DNA from: Chryseolinea sp043775455
GTDB lineage: Bacteria > Bacteroidota > Bacteroidia > Cytophagales > Cyclobacteriaceae
DNA length: 64,000 nt
NCBI GenBank assembly: GCA_043775455.1
Contig: JAYVSJ010000255.1
Span: 1 to 64,000, forward strand
Reading direction: 5' to 3'
Shown here: positions 25,385 to 34,458 of the stretch, piece after piece
Position numbering within the stretch: the stretch's first letter is position 1
How the letters are laid out: the number at the start of each line of letters is the position of its first letter
Notes under the pieces: model-generated
What the model was told of the DNA's origin: nothing
What the model saw: only the letters and a program-made list of their open reading frames with translations
Database searches by the model: none
Program-made: the position numbers and the translations under genes

Positions 25385-26125
25385 TTATTGGGTTATCATA
25401 TCATAATACTTCGCAGTGGCCACTAACGATTTCTCCTTATTTGTCTTAAACTTTAAATGATTGTCTTTTAAAAATTTCTTCAACTCTTTTTTCTTGTCAC
25501 TAAGTACCGAGAGTACGGAGGATTTTGAACCGACCTCATAAAATGTATTATTCTTATTTATATAATAACGATTTATTTCATCAAATGACACAACTAATGC
25601 ATCAGACTGAATTCTCCTTTGAAGTGCTTTTGCATGCTTTGCGTATACTCTTAATTTGCCGCTATACAATACATCGTAAAATCTATTATTTAGGTTTATA
25701 CCATTTGTTGAATTTTCAATTATCCGCACAAATAACCGATTTTGAAATGTAAATGAACCTATCAACTCGCTCACCAATTGCATTTTATTGCTGGTGTAAT
25801 AATTCTCGGTTATTACTTTATCAGAACTAATATCATAGAATATAGGAACATTTTCAAAGTATTCTCCAGCGTACTCAACCGTGCTCATTACCCAGTCATC
25901 TATTAAAAAATAAGGATGCTCATCTCCTACGGATTTGTATTCTATATAGTCGCTTCCATTGTAAAGACGAGCTTGTCCTTGAATGGTCTGTGTATATACT
26001 TTCTTTGTCTTATTGATTGAGCTTGAAAGAAAGGCAGTATCCTGTTGTATCATTTGAGCAAATGAAAATACAGGGCATAGAAAAAATAGTATCGAGAAAA
26101 TCCGAAGTAAATGTTTGGCCTTCAT
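25385..26125 (-). CDS. Secreted protein of unknown function at the head of the TonB operon
   Basis: 246 residues with a signal peptide (FLCPVFSFAQ). The mature region is rich in aromatic and charged strands (YKSVGDEHPYFLIDDWVMSTVEYAGEYFENVPIFYD), ending with a lysine-rich helical tail (DKKKELKKFLKDNHLKFKTNKEKS). It is the first gene of the operon, 12 nt before the TonB receptor. No family is recognised. Confidence 0.75.
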   Translation of the reverse strand: MKAKHLLRIFSILFFLCPVFSFAQMIQQDTAFLSSSINKTKKVYTQTIQGQARLYNGSDYIEYKSVGDEHPYFLIDDWVMSTVEYAGEYFENVPIFYDISSDKVITENYYTSNKMQLVSELIGSFTFQNRLFVRIIENSTNGINLNNRFYDVLYSGKLRVYAKHAKALQRRIQSDALVVSFDEINRYYINKNNTFYEVGSKSSVLSVLSDKKKELKKFLKDNHLKFKTNKEKSLVATAKYYDMITQ

Positions 26126-26240
26126 CGCACTGTTGGAAAAATTTTGAAAGAGATAAATCTAAAAATAATTTTAAAACTTGGTAGTACCTATACCATTGCG
26201 ATAATATGTCAACATTTAAAAATTCCTATCAATTGTTAGG

Positions 26241-26275
26241 AAAAAAAGAAGGCTCCTAATGTGGGAGCCTTTTTA
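26241..26275 (-). terminator. Intrinsic terminator after rny
   Basis: GGCTCC and GGAGCC (26251-26269) form a stem around a 7-nt loop. On the minus strand it is followed by TTCTTTTTTT, and 61 nt separate it from the rny stop. The opposite strand also carries a T-run, but no gene reads into it there. Confidence 0.85.
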
Positions 26276-26336
26276 CTGATATGTCTATGATTTTTCAGAT
26301 CGTGTCCGGTGAAACACTTCGACTGTCTATAAATCC

Positions 26337-27908
26337 TTACTTCGCATACGCAACACTGCGCATCTCTCTAATCACTGTTACTTTCACTTGTCCTGGGTAT
26401 TGCATGTCGCGCTCAATTTTTTGAGAGATATCAAAACTCAATTGACTTGCACGTTCATCCGATGCGCGTTCTGCATCAACAATAACACGCAACTCACGAC
26501 CGGCTTGAATAGCATAACATTTCTCTACACCATCAAATGTTAAACCGAGTTGTTCAAGGTCTTTCAAACGTTTGATGTATTGCTCCATTACCTCGCGTCT
26601 TGCTCCGGGTCTTGCTCCACTGATCGCATCACACGATTGGATAATAGGAGAGAGAATGTTCGTCATTTCAATCTCATCGTGGTGAGCACCGATGGCATTA
26701 CAAATGATGGGATGCTCCTTGTATTTTAGGGCGAGTTCCATCCCAACAATAGCATGGGGTTTCTCAAGTTCTTCTGGCCACACTTTTCCAATGTCATGAA
26801 GTAAGCCTGCGCGCTTGGCTTGTTTAACATTCAATCCAAGCTCAGCTGCCATGATCGCACAAAGGTTGGCTACTTCGCGTGAGTGTTGTAATAAATTCTG
26901 ACCGTAACTTGAACGGAAGCGCATGCGGCCTACCATTCTTACCAATTCAGGGTGAAGTCCGTGAATGCCTAAATCGATAACCGTGCGTTCACCAATTTCT
27001 ATTACTTCATCTTCAATATTCTTGGTAGTCTTTGCTACAATTTCTTCAATACGCGCCGGGTGAATACGCCCATCTTGCACAAGTCTATGTAATGAAAGCC
27101 GCGCAATCTCTCTTCGAACAGGATCGAAACCTGAAATGATGATAGCCTCTGGTGTATCGTCTACAATAATTTCCACTCCTGTTGCTGCTTCTAGTGCGCG
27201 GATGTTTCTTCCTTCACGACCAATTATTTTTCCTTTGATGTCGTCACTTTCAATGTTGAAAATTGACACACAGTTTTCAATGGCATGTTCGGTTGCTGTG
27301 CGTTGAATGGTTTCGATGACAATCTTCTTCGCTTCTTTAGTGGCCGTAAGTTTCGCTTGCTCAATAATATCTTTTACGTAGCTCGATGCGTGACTCTGTG
27401 CCTCATCTTTTAATGTGGATACTAATTGTTCACGCGCCTCATCAGCAGTAAGTTTTGAGATGCTTTCTAAAACCTGAATTTTTTGTTGATTAAACTTATC
27501 GAGGTCTTCTTTGCGTTTCTTCACGCTTTCCAATTGTGCGGCAAGGTCGGTACGGATATCATCCAGTTCGCCTTCTTTGCGCTTTATGGTTTCAAGTTCT
27601 TTGTTTAATGTTTGCTCGCGCTGCTTTATTTTTTGCTCGTTGGTGATGATCAGGTTTTTCTTTTTGTTGGCCTCATCTTCAAACTCCGTTTTCATTTGAA
27701 GGATTTTCTCTTTAGCCTCCATGATGCGATCCTTCTTCAGGTTCTCCGCAGAAATCTGCGCTTCCTTCAAAATCAGTTTTGATTTTGACTCCGCATCTTC
27801 TTCTTTTTGCTTCAGCTTACGCTTCGAGATAAGGGAACCGAACAGTAAACTCAGCACAATAGTGGCTGTGATACCGATCAGTATAACAATTACATATTCC
27901 GTTGACAT
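26337..27908 (-). CDS. rny: Ribonuclease Y
   Basis: 523 residues with an N-terminal transmembrane helix (about 4-26), a long coiled coil (about 30-200), a KH domain near 215-275 (IGREGRNIRALEAATGVEIIVDD) and an HD domain around His371-Asp372 (LLHDIGKVWPEELEKPH). It makes single-strand cuts in mRNA at the inner membrane and starts bulk mRNA turnover. Length and domain order match the family exactly. It follows zapA and ends in a strong terminator. Confidence 0.98.
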   Translation of the reverse strand: MSTEYVIVILIGITATIVLSLLFGSLISKRKLKQKEEDAESKSKLILKEAQISAENLKKDRIMEAKEKILQMKTEFEDEANKKKNLIITNEQKIKQREQTLNKELETIKRKEGELDDIRTDLAAQLESVKKRKEDLDKFNQQKIQVLESISKLTADEAREQLVSTLKDEAQSHASSYVKDIIEQAKLTATKEAKKIVIETIQRTATEHAIENCVSIFNIESDDIKGKIIGREGRNIRALEAATGVEIIVDDTPEAIIISGFDPVRREIARLSLHRLVQDGRIHPARIEEIVAKTTKNIEDEVIEIGERTVIDLGIHGLHPELVRMVGRMRFRSSYGQNLLQHSREVANLCAIMAAELGLNVKQAKRAGLLHDIGKVWPEELEKPHAIVGMELALKYKEHPIICNAIGAHHDEIEMTNILSPIIQSCDAISGARPGARREVMEQYIKRLKDLEQLGLTFDGVEKCYAIQAGRELRVIVDAERASDERASQLSFDISQKIERDMQYPGQVKVTVIREMRSVAYAK

Positions 27909-27979
27909 GGTATTATTGAGTAAGGGTTATTATAAAACCCCGGGTGCCACCTTGGCTCAGAAAGGAAGGAGTGAAGAGA

Positions 27980-28267
27980 CTAGAGAATGGATTGTGAAAC
28001 CAGGTGGTTGAGCTGGTTTACTTTTTCAAACACGGCCTTATCAATGACATGGTGAGTTTCATCGGATGCGATTTTTTCAATCAGGCAATCGAATGACACC
28101 ATGGCCAGTAGATCTTGTTTGTCGTTAATTCCAAATTGCTCTCCGTAAGATTTAATTTTTTCGTTGATAAGCCTGCCGGCCATTCTCACCCGCTCCTCGT
28201 CTTCGCGCTTCACCTTCATCGGGTATTCGCGGTCGGCAATTTTTATTTTTATCGAAAGGTCCTCCAT
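27980..28267 (-). CDS. zapA: Cell division protein ZapA
   Basis: 95 residues. The N-terminal strand DLSIKIKIADREYPMKV followed by ERVRMAGRLINEKIKSYGEQFGINDKQDLLAMVSFDCL and a C-terminal coiled coil is the ZapA pattern. ZapA binds FtsZ and bundles its filaments. The gene sits between the coiled-coil gene at 28288 (20-nt gap) and rny. Confidence 0.95.
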   Translation of the reverse strand: MEDLSIKIKIADREYPMKVKREDEERVRMAGRLINEKIKSYGEQFGINDKQDLLAMVSFDCLIEKIASDETHHVIDKAVFEKVNQLNHLVSQSIL

Positions 28268-28287
28268 TAAATGATCTTACAGGTTGC

Positions 28288-28584
28288 TTAACTGTTTAAA
28301 TGGGCAATGCACTTGTCAATCTCACGAATGTATTCGTCCACTTTTTTCTTCAGCTCCAGAGAACTTCCGTCTTCCGGGTTTAAACTATCCACAAGTTTAG
28401 TGATTTTCAATTGATTATGAAACCCTGCGAGTTGTTCATCACGGGCTTTTACAGCTGCCTTGAGTTCCATATTATCGGATTTGAGTTTTTTAAGCTCATC
28501 TTTTAAATTTTTATGCTCGTTTATGAGCACCAGAATTTTTCGCTCCAGCCCACTGAGGTTGGTTTTTAAGACTTCCTGATCCAT
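28288..28584 (-). CDS. Coiled-coil protein, ZapB-like, partner of ZapA by position
   Basis: 98 residues, nearly all helical with heptads (LERKILVLINEHKNLKDELKKLKSDNMELKAAVKARDEQL). It lies 20 nt upstream of zapA and is probably co-transcribed. In many Bacteroidota a short coiled-coil gene precedes zapA. A cell-division role is inferred from position only. Confidence 0.8.
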   Translation of the reverse strand: MDQEVLKTNLSGLERKILVLINEHKNLKDELKKLKSDNMELKAAVKARDEQLAGFHNQLKITKLVDSLNPEDGSSLELKKKVDEYIREIDKCIAHLNS

Positions 28585-28689
28585 GCAATGTTATTTACGA
28601 TTTACAGTTTGGTGATAGTAATTACCCATCCTTTCACTGTCTATTTACTACTCTTAATTCTTTTTGCTCATAATTTGGTGAAACGTTTC

Positions 28690-28730
28690 CTCGATTAACG
28701 ATTAACTATTCACGATTAAACTATTCCTGC
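28690..28730. repeat. GATTAACGATTAAC repeat tract (element A words)
   Basis: CGATTAACGATTAACTATT and CACGATTAAACTATT lie just after the pheT stop codon region. They are fragments of the words seen in element A but without its second palindrome. Confidence 0.5.
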
Positions 28731-31144
28731 TACTTCCTAATCACCGCGCCAAACTTCTGCTCGAAGGCTATTATTAATTGCTCCATTGTTCTTTCGATCT
28801 CTTCATCAGTCAAGGTTTTGTTTTCATCCAATAAGGTAAAGCCTAATGCGTATGCTTTTTTTCCTTGCGGGATGTTCTCGCCTTCATAGACATCGAACGC
28901 TATAATATTTTTGATTAACCGCTTCTCGGTATTCACCACCAAGGTACGTATTTCATCGAAGGTAATCTGCTTATCTAATACGAGTGACAAGTCGCGCCTC
29001 ACTTCCGGAAATTTTGTAACCTCCTGAATTACTAACTTAGGGTTTGCCGATTGGAAAAGCAAGGAAGTGCTAAGTTCAGCATAAAATAATTCCTGCTTGA
29101 TGCCAAAATCTTTCAATAAGGCAGTTTTTACTTTTCCAACACTACCCATCTCTCTGTTCCCTAACTTCAATACAGATCCATATTCCAAAAGTTGATCGTT
29201 AATGGTTTCTTGTTTGATGTTTGTAATCCCTGACTTTAATAAAACGTGTTGCACTTGCTGCGCGATGTCATAATAACTTACCGATTGTGTTTTACGCTGC
29301 CAGGTTTCGGTTTCCTGATTACCCGTAAAGTAAATAGTGAGGCGTTCTTCTTCTTTATACTTACCTGATTCTTTGAAATAGATTTTACCGAACTCAAAAA
29401 GTTTTAAATCCTTCTGTTTGCGATTGATATTATGCGCGCATACTTCAAGACCAGTGAATAATAAAGTCTGGCGTAAAATACCTTGCTCTTCGCTAAGTTT
29501 ATTTAGAATTTCAATGGCTTCACCTTTGAATTTCAGGTTATGCTTGAACTGATAGTTATAATTGGTAAGTGAATTGGTCCAGATTTCGAAGAATCCATTT
29601 CCGGTTAACAACTCACCAATTGATTTTTTAAACTTATCCAGATCCTTTACTGGAAATTCAGCAAGGTAATCTGTGCTCGCGTGATCGGTAAGCTCGATGT
29701 TGTTGAAACCGTAGATGCGTAAAATCTCTTCTACGATATCCGCCTCTTGTATTACATCAACACGATAAGATGGAACGGTTACAGTGTATCGATCTTCTTT
29801 CGTATCCACAACCTTAATGTCGAGCTTTTCAAGAATGGAATGAATTTCATTTCTCGGAATGATTTTTCCGATCAATCGATTTACATTTTTGTCTTTTACT
29901 TCAATAACAACACCTTCAATTTTGTTTGCATAAACATCAACAACCTCAGATGAAATCTTTCCTCCCGCAATTTCTTTTATCAACAACGCAGCACGCTTCA
30001 AAGCATAAACTGTAATGTTTGGATCAGTACCTCGTTCAAAACGAAACGATGCATCGGTTTTTAATTGATGATGCAATGAAGATTTACGAATGTAATCCGC
30101 AGCGAAATAAGCGCTCTCTAAAAATATATTGGTTGTGTTTTGAGAAACTCCTGATTTCGCGCCACCAAAAACACCGGCTATACACATACCTTCCTGTTCG
30201 TTGCAGATCATCAAGTCATTCGTCTGCAGCTTTCTTTCTTTTTGATCGAGTGTAATGAAAGGAGTTCCAGCCGGAAGTGTTTTTACGATTACCTTTCCTC
30301 CAATAATCTTATCCGCATCAAATGCATGAAGCGGTTGCCCGATTTCATGACAGATGAAATTTGTGATATCAACAATGTTATTGATCGGTGATAAACCAAT
30401 TGAGAGTAATCTGCTCTTCAACCACTCTGGTGACTCCGCTACCTTTATCCCCGAAAGGGTAATGGCCGAATAACGTGGGCAAGCTTTTGTGTTTTCTACA
30501 CTAACCGGAATGGTAAGATTTGTATTGTCGATTTTAAATGGATCAATCGAAGGCCATTTTATTTCACGGCTCTTGGAAGCTTTAATATCGCGAGCCACAC
30601 CAATGTGTGAAGCCGCGTCTGCGCGATTGGGTGTTAAGCCAATTTCAAATATGTAATCGGATTGAATGTTATAATATTCTGATGCTAATTTTCCGATCGG
30701 TGTATTTTCAGGAAGAACAATAATACCAGCATGACTTTCGCCTAAACCAATTTCATCTTCAGCGCAGATCATTCCTTCCGAAGCTTCACCGCGAATTTTG
30801 GCCGACTTGATGGTGAAAGGCTCACCTTTCGTTGGATAAATTGTCGTTCCTGGAATAGCAACAACAACTTTTTGACCAGCGGCTACATTGGATGCACCAC
30901 AAACAATATTTAATGGTTTGTCCTGACCAACATTTACTGTGGCAATAGAAAGTTTATCAGCATTGGGATGCTTTACACAAGTCAACACCTGCCCAATAAC
31001 CAAACCTTTCAATCCACCTTTTATCGTTTCATGAGGTTCTACACTTTCCACCTCCAGCCCGGTAGAGGTAAGTGTTTTTCCGATCTCTTCAGCCGATTCA
31101 GGAATGTCAATATATTCTTTAAGCCAATTGTACGAAATGGTCAT
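28730..31144 (-). CDS. pheT: Phenylalanine--tRNA ligase, beta subunit
   Basis: 804 residues. The tRNA-binding EMAP-like domain is at about 40-150 (VGQVLTCVKHPNADKLSIATVNVG, VVAIPGTTIYPTKGE), then B3/B4 editing (LTPNRADAASHIGVARDI), B5 (IRIIPRNEIHSILEKLDI) and a C-terminal FDX-ACB domain (KFPEVRRDLSLVLDKQITF, LTDEEIERTMEQLI). It charges tRNA-Phe together with PheS, which is not in the window. The coiled-coil gene follows after 145 nt. Confidence 0.97.
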   Translation of the reverse strand: MTISYNWLKEYIDIPESAEEIGKTLTSTGLEVESVEPHETIKGGLKGLVIGQVLTCVKHPNADKLSIATVNVGQDKPLNIVCGASNVAAGQKVVVAIPGTTIYPTKGEPFTIKSAKIRGEASEGMICAEDEIGLGESHAGIIVLPENTPIGKLASEYYNIQSDYIFEIGLTPNRADAASHIGVARDIKASKSREIKWPSIDPFKIDNTNLTIPVSVENTKACPRYSAITLSGIKVAESPEWLKSRLLSIGLSPINNIVDITNFICHEIGQPLHAFDADKIIGGKVIVKTLPAGTPFITLDQKERKLQTNDLMICNEQEGMCIAGVFGGAKSGVSQNTTNIFLESAYFAADYIRKSSLHHQLKTDASFRFERGTDPNITVYALKRAALLIKEIAGGKISSEVVDVYANKIEGVVIEVKDKNVNRLIGKIIPRNEIHSILEKLDIKVVDTKEDRYTVTVPSYRVDVIQEADIVEEILRIYGFNNIELTDHASTDYLAEFPVKDLDKFKKSIGELLTGNGFFEIWTNSLTNYNYQFKHNLKFKGEAIEILNKLSEEQGILRQTLLFTGLEVCAHNINRKQKDLKLFEFGKIYFKESGKYKEEERLTIYFTGNQETETWQRKTQSVSYYDIAQQVQHVLLKSGITNIKQETINDQLLEYGSVLKLGNREMGSVGKVKTALLKDFGIKQELFYAELSTSLLFQSANPKLVIQEVTKFPEVRRDLSLVLDKQITFDEIRTLVVNTEKRLIKNIIAFDVYEGENIPQGKKAYALGFTLLDENKTLTDEEIERTMEQLIIAFEQKFGAVIRK

Positions 31145-31222
31145 GCGCTATAGACTGTTGAATTCAGATTTCGATTACCCAAAAGTTGCCCCAAATGACG
31201 GAATACGGTTGAGTAAAGACTT

Positions 31223-31254
31223 CAAAAATAAGGTGTTTAGCTGGATTGGGCTAA
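31223..31254 (-). promoter_or_regulatory. Possible Bacteroidetes promoter of pheT
   Basis: On the minus strand TATTTTTG (31230-31223) fits the TAnnTTTG -7 element. Twenty bases upstream lies TTAG, a weak match to the -33 TTTG. The leader to the ATG would be about 70 nt. Confidence 0.35.
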
Positions 31255-31337
31255 TGTTATGCTTTAAAAAATAATTTATCAAAATAACGTATGGAAACAG
31301 CTTTGAAACACGAATAAAGTCCGTGTAATATTCTGAT

Positions 31338-31400
31338 TATAACCATGGGCTTAAGCCCTTGGTTATACAAACCCGCTAATTGGGCTTAAGCTCTGAAAGC
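31338..31400. repeat. Dispersed palindrome C, copy 1 (ATAACCATGGGCTT)
   Basis: ATAACCATGGGCTT (31339-31352) is inverted as AAGCCCTTGGTTAT (to 31366) with one T-T mismatch. It is followed by ACCCGCTAATTGGGCTTAAG. The same two-part layout recurs in the opposite orientation at 57960-58024. Confidence 0.8.
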
Positions 31401-31422
31401 AGAAAGACCAAGCGTTATAATT

Positions 31423-32088
31423 TCAATGATAAATTTTCTCACCTGCTTGAAGAGCAATTTTCAATAGATTTTCAGTGGGAGGGAATGGGCATGAGAACTT
31501 GTCAGCGTAGGCGCAATAGGGATTGTAAGCTGTATTGAAATCGAGAGTAATGGTTTGGCTTCCTTTTACCTTAATGACATCAAGGTAACGTCCGGCACCA
31601 TAGGTTTCACCACCGCTCGTTTCATCCCCGAAGGCAAGAAAAAGTTTTCCTCTGAATGGACCCATTTCCATCATCTCTAAAATCAAAAGTTTATTGTGGA
31701 GGCCGTTGAAATCAAATTCTGCATAAGCATATTCGATGTAGCGTTCTTCCTGACCATCGCTGGTCGTCAGCATCACCACATTTTTATCTTGAACAGGAGT
31801 GAGGTCGGCTATTATTTTAAATTTCGGATCAACGGGATAATATTTTAGGACTGTAAAATTTTCGCGTGCTTCACCAAAAGGAGATTCAGTCGATGTTTTC
31901 ATGAAGTGATTTTTCTCCTCTCGTTCTTTTTTTATTTTTTCAATGTAAGTTGTCTGATCCTGATTTCCCCAGAAAGAATAAAACAGACTGACAAGACTAA
32001 CGATGATGATGACAAGAATGAGAATGTTTTTTATTTTCAAGGGAGTATTACGTTTTGATTTATCTTTTTGCGTTGTCGGTTTTCCCAC
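31423..32088 (-). CDS. DUF1684 family membrane-anchored protein
   Basis: 221 residues with an N-terminal membrane anchor (ILILVIIIVSLVSLFYSF). The family signature is clear: SPFGEARENFTVLKYYPVDP, FDFNGLHNKLLI, FLAFGDETSGGETYGAGRYLDV and the closing FNTAYNPYCAYADKFSCPFPP-ENLLKIALQAGEK. Function of DUF1684 is unknown. The start overlaps the serine hydrolase by 52 nt in another frame, so a later start is possible. Confidence 0.85.
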   Translation of the reverse strand: MGKPTTQKDKSKRNTPLKIKNILILVIIIVSLVSLFYSFWGNQDQTTYIEKIKKEREEKNHFMKTSTESPFGEARENFTVLKYYPVDPKFKIIADLTPVQDKNVVMLTTSDGQEERYIEYAYAEFDFNGLHNKLLILEMMEMGPFRGKLFLAFGDETSGGETYGAGRYLDVIKVKGSQTITLDFNTAYNPYCAYADKFSCPFPPTENLLKIALQAGEKIYH

Positions 32089-33305
32089 GCTTGAATTGAA
32101 TCACGTTTGCTGTAAAGCAGGTTATAAAAAATGGGGATGCCATTATCAGCCAACTCGCCCGGAGCATTTGACAGAATGCAAATAGCGATTCGTGATTTTG
32201 GATTAACGGCCACTTCACTTCGATAACCATTTACATATCCCCCATGGTAGATGACAGTATCTTTTGGATAATGCAGCACGCGCCAACCTAAACCATAATA
32301 TGCTTTACTGATGCGATGCACTCTTCCATAATTTCTATTCTTTGAGTGGGCACGAATAAAAGGTGAGTATAAGGTGTCAAGGGTCTGTGTAGAGATAACT
32401 TCTTTATGATTTCCAAGAAGTGCGATCATCCAGTTCGCCATGTCCGATATACTGGCATTAACACCTCCTGCTGGCGCTACGTTGTAATACGTATTTGTGA
32501 TGGTAGCCGGAACCATTTTACCTTTTCTGTAAAGGTGAGGTGTTGCGTGGTTTGGATTTTCAATGATGGAAAAATATTGGGCTGATGCATCCTTCATGTT
32601 CAAAGGAGTAAATACTTTTTCTTGCAGGAGTGTGTCGTAACTCTTTCCGGTTGCAGATTTCATTACTTCACCAATGATACTATATCCTACATTTTGATAA
32701 CTATACTCTTTACCAACTCCTGTGGAGAGCTTTACATCTTTTAATCTGTTCAATAATGTTGTAATACCTTCACCTTCTTCCACCATGTTTGTATAGGTAT
32801 GGTAAGGTAACCCTGTTGTGTGTGATAGAACATGAGCAAGTGTAAGCTTTTGAGTCTCTATGCTCGACTGTAAAGAAAAATCGGGAAGGTATTGCGTTAC
32901 ACGATCGTGCAAATGAAGGATACTGTCTTCCACTAAAATTCCCGTAAGGAACGATGCAAAACATTTTGACACAGAAGCAAGTCGAAATACAGTATGGGTA
33001 TCCACCAGATCATGCGTTCCTATTTTTCTTACTCCAATACCTTTTAGGAAAATAATAGTTGAGTCATAAACAATTGCAATGGCTGCTCCCGGTGTATGCG
33101 ATTGACTAGCGAGTGAATCTATTTTTCTTTCGTAGATGGTCAGAATCTCGGCAATAAAAGGATTGGGATCAGGCTTCGGAACCGGAGGCTTTGCAACCTT
33201 AGAAACAACAGCTTCAGCTTTTTTTGAAATCAGCACTTGTGCCAATATCAAAGGCAAAGCGAGGAGGAGTATTGCGAGAAAGATGTAGTGTTTTCTTTTG
33301 GTCAT
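32037..33305 (-). CDS. Serine hydrolase, class C beta-lactamase/penicillin-binding-like
   Basis: 422 residues from the ATG at 33305, with a signal/anchor segment (IFLAILLLALPLILAQV). The catalytic motifs are S111-V-S-K114 (LASVSKCF), the Y-x-N element (YSYQNVGYS) and HGG (IYHGGYVNGY) in place of KTG. Family members are D-alanyl carboxypeptidases, esterases or beta-lactamases; which of these applies cannot be told. The start overlaps the radC stop (TGATG). Confidence 0.9.
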   Translation of the reverse strand: MTKRKHYIFLAILLLALPLILAQVLISKKAEAVVSKVAKPPVPKPDPNPFIAEILTIYERKIDSLASQSHTPGAAIAIVYDSTIIFLKGIGVRKIGTHDLVDTHTVFRLASVSKCFASFLTGILVEDSILHLHDRVTQYLPDFSLQSSIETQKLTLAHVLSHTTGLPYHTYTNMVEEGEGITTLLNRLKDVKLSTGVGKEYSYQNVGYSIIGEVMKSATGKSYDTLLQEKVFTPLNMKDASAQYFSIIENPNHATPHLYRKGKMVPATITNTYYNVAPAGGVNASISDMANWMIALLGNHKEVISTQTLDTLYSPFIRAHSKNRNYGRVHRISKAYYGLGWRVLHYPKDTVIYHGGYVNGYRSEVAVNPKSRIAICILSNAPGELADNGIPIFYNLLYSKRDSIQAWENRQRKKINQNVILP

Positions 33306-34003
33306 CAAATCATACCTTCATCTGCAAAGCTAAAATATTTTTGGCCAGCAAGTATGATATGGTCGAGAACCTGTATTTCAAGGAGTTTTCCTCCGTCTTT
33401 TAATTTTTTAGTAAGATCAATATCCGCCTGACTGGCTGATAGATTCCCCGAGGGATGATTGTGCGCCAGAATAATGCCGCTCGATAATTCTTCTAGTGCT
33501 AGTTTGAAAATAATTTTCGGGTCTGCCACCGTTCCGGCCACACCTCCCTGACTGATCTGACATTTTTTTGTCACCCGATTAGCCCGATTCAGTAACAACA
33601 CCCAAAATTCTTCGTGAGGAATATCTTGTAGATCAGACTTCAACAATTCAAAAACATCTTTCGATGCATTGATCTTTGGTTTTTCGTCTGGCTCCAGGTC
33701 TTTTCGCCTTCGTCCAAGTTCGAGTGCGGCAACAATGGCGATTGCTTTTGCTTCGCCAATTCCTTTGGTCTTGGTCAAGTCTTTAATGGAAAGTTTTGCC
33801 AGTTCATGGAGGTTGTTGGTTGCTTGTATCAATACTTTCTTGGCCACCTCCACAGCACTTAATGTAGGCGTTCCCGATCCAATTAGAATGGCAATCAGTT
33901 CTGCATCCGAAAGGGCAGACCTACCTTTTAATAGAAGTTTTTCTCGTGGTCTGTCTTCAGGCGACCAACTTTTTATGTTGAGGGGTTTTTCTTCGGCATT
34001 CAT
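33305..34003 (-). CDS. radC: RadC-family JAB/MPN-domain protein
   Basis: 232 residues from the ATG at 34003 (MNAEEKPLNIKSWSPEDRPREKLL). A helix-hairpin-helix region (IGSGTPTLSAVEVAKKVL, TKTKGIGEAKAIAIVAALELGRR) precedes the JAB1/MPN metalloprotease-like core with E-x-HxH-S-D pattern (LNRANRV, IILAHNHPSGNLSASQADIDLTKKL). Long called a DNA repair protein; the biochemical role is not firmly established. It is transcribed leftward from the 104-bp gap with rpsT. Confidence 0.92.
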   Translation of the reverse strand: MNAEEKPLNIKSWSPEDRPREKLLLKGRSALSDAELIAILIGSGTPTLSAVEVAKKVLIQATNNLHELAKLSIKDLTKTKGIGEAKAIAIVAALELGRRRKDLEPDEKPKINASKDVFELLKSDLQDIPHEEFWVLLLNRANRVTKKCQISQGGVAGTVADPKIIFKLALEELSSGIILAHNHPSGNLSASQADIDLTKKLKDGGKLLEIQVLDHIILAGQKYFSFADEGMI

Positions 34004-34064
34004 AACACACAACCATTATTTATGAGCTCAAGGTAATAAATTCAGTAAACAGGTTAAACACAAA

Positions 34065-34087
34065 ACCCCGCTTGTGGGCGGGGCTTT
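34065..34087 (-). terminator. Intrinsic terminator after rpsT
   Basis: Reading the minus strand, GCCCCGCC pairs with CGGGG around a short loop (34065-34087) and runs into GTTTTG. It lies 21 nt after the rpsT stop. Confidence 0.75.
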
Positions 34088-34107
34088 AAAATATGTCTTA
34101 AAGAAGC

Positions 34108-34362
34108 TTATGCCAATTTGTTGACCATCTTAGCAAGCTTCGATTTTTGGTTTGAAGCTTTTTTCTTGTGGATTACATTCTTCTTTGCCAATTTATCGAT
34201 CATTGAAGACACCTCTTTCAAAAGAACGGCTGCTTCAGTTTTGTCTGTTGTGGTTACCAACTTCTTAATGGAAGTTCTGGTTGTTTTGTGCTGATAGCGG
34301 TTTTTTACTTTTTTCGCCTCGTTTGCACGGATTCTTTTCTCTGCTGACTTATGGTTTGCCAT
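34108..34362 (-). CDS. rpsT: 30S ribosomal protein S20
   Basis: 84 residues, with the family start ANHKSAEKRIRANEAKKVKNRYQHKTTRTSIKKL and C-terminal KKKASNQKSKLAKMVNKLA. It binds 16S rRNA in the 30S body. Length is normal. It has its own promoter and terminator, so it appears to be a single-gene transcript. Confidence 0.98.
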   Translation of the reverse strand: MANHKSAEKRIRANEAKKVKNRYQHKTTRTSIKKLVTTTDKTEAAVLLKEVSSMIDKLAKKNVIHKKKASNQKSKLAKMVNKLA

Positions 34363-34388
34363 AGTAATTTTTTATTCTAAAAGGAGTG

Positions 34389-34419
34389 CAAAAATAAAGG
34401 GATTTTGCGGAAATGCAAA
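34389..34419 (-). promoter_or_regulatory. Bacteroidetes-type promoter of rpsT
   Basis: On the minus strand TTTG (34419-34416) is followed by exactly 19 bases and then TATTTTTG (34396-34389), a complete TTTG-N19-TAnnTTTG. The predicted transcription start lies about 20-25 nt before the rpsT ATG at 34362. Confidence 0.7.
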
Positions 34420-34458
34420 GACTTGCTTTTCTTTTGCTTAAATTCTTATCTTTTCAGC

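Noticed and set aside
27909..27979. 6S RNA downstream of zapA as in gammaproteobacteria
   Set aside because: Only 71 nt separate zapA from rny, too short for a 6S RNA; listed only as a low-interest motif.
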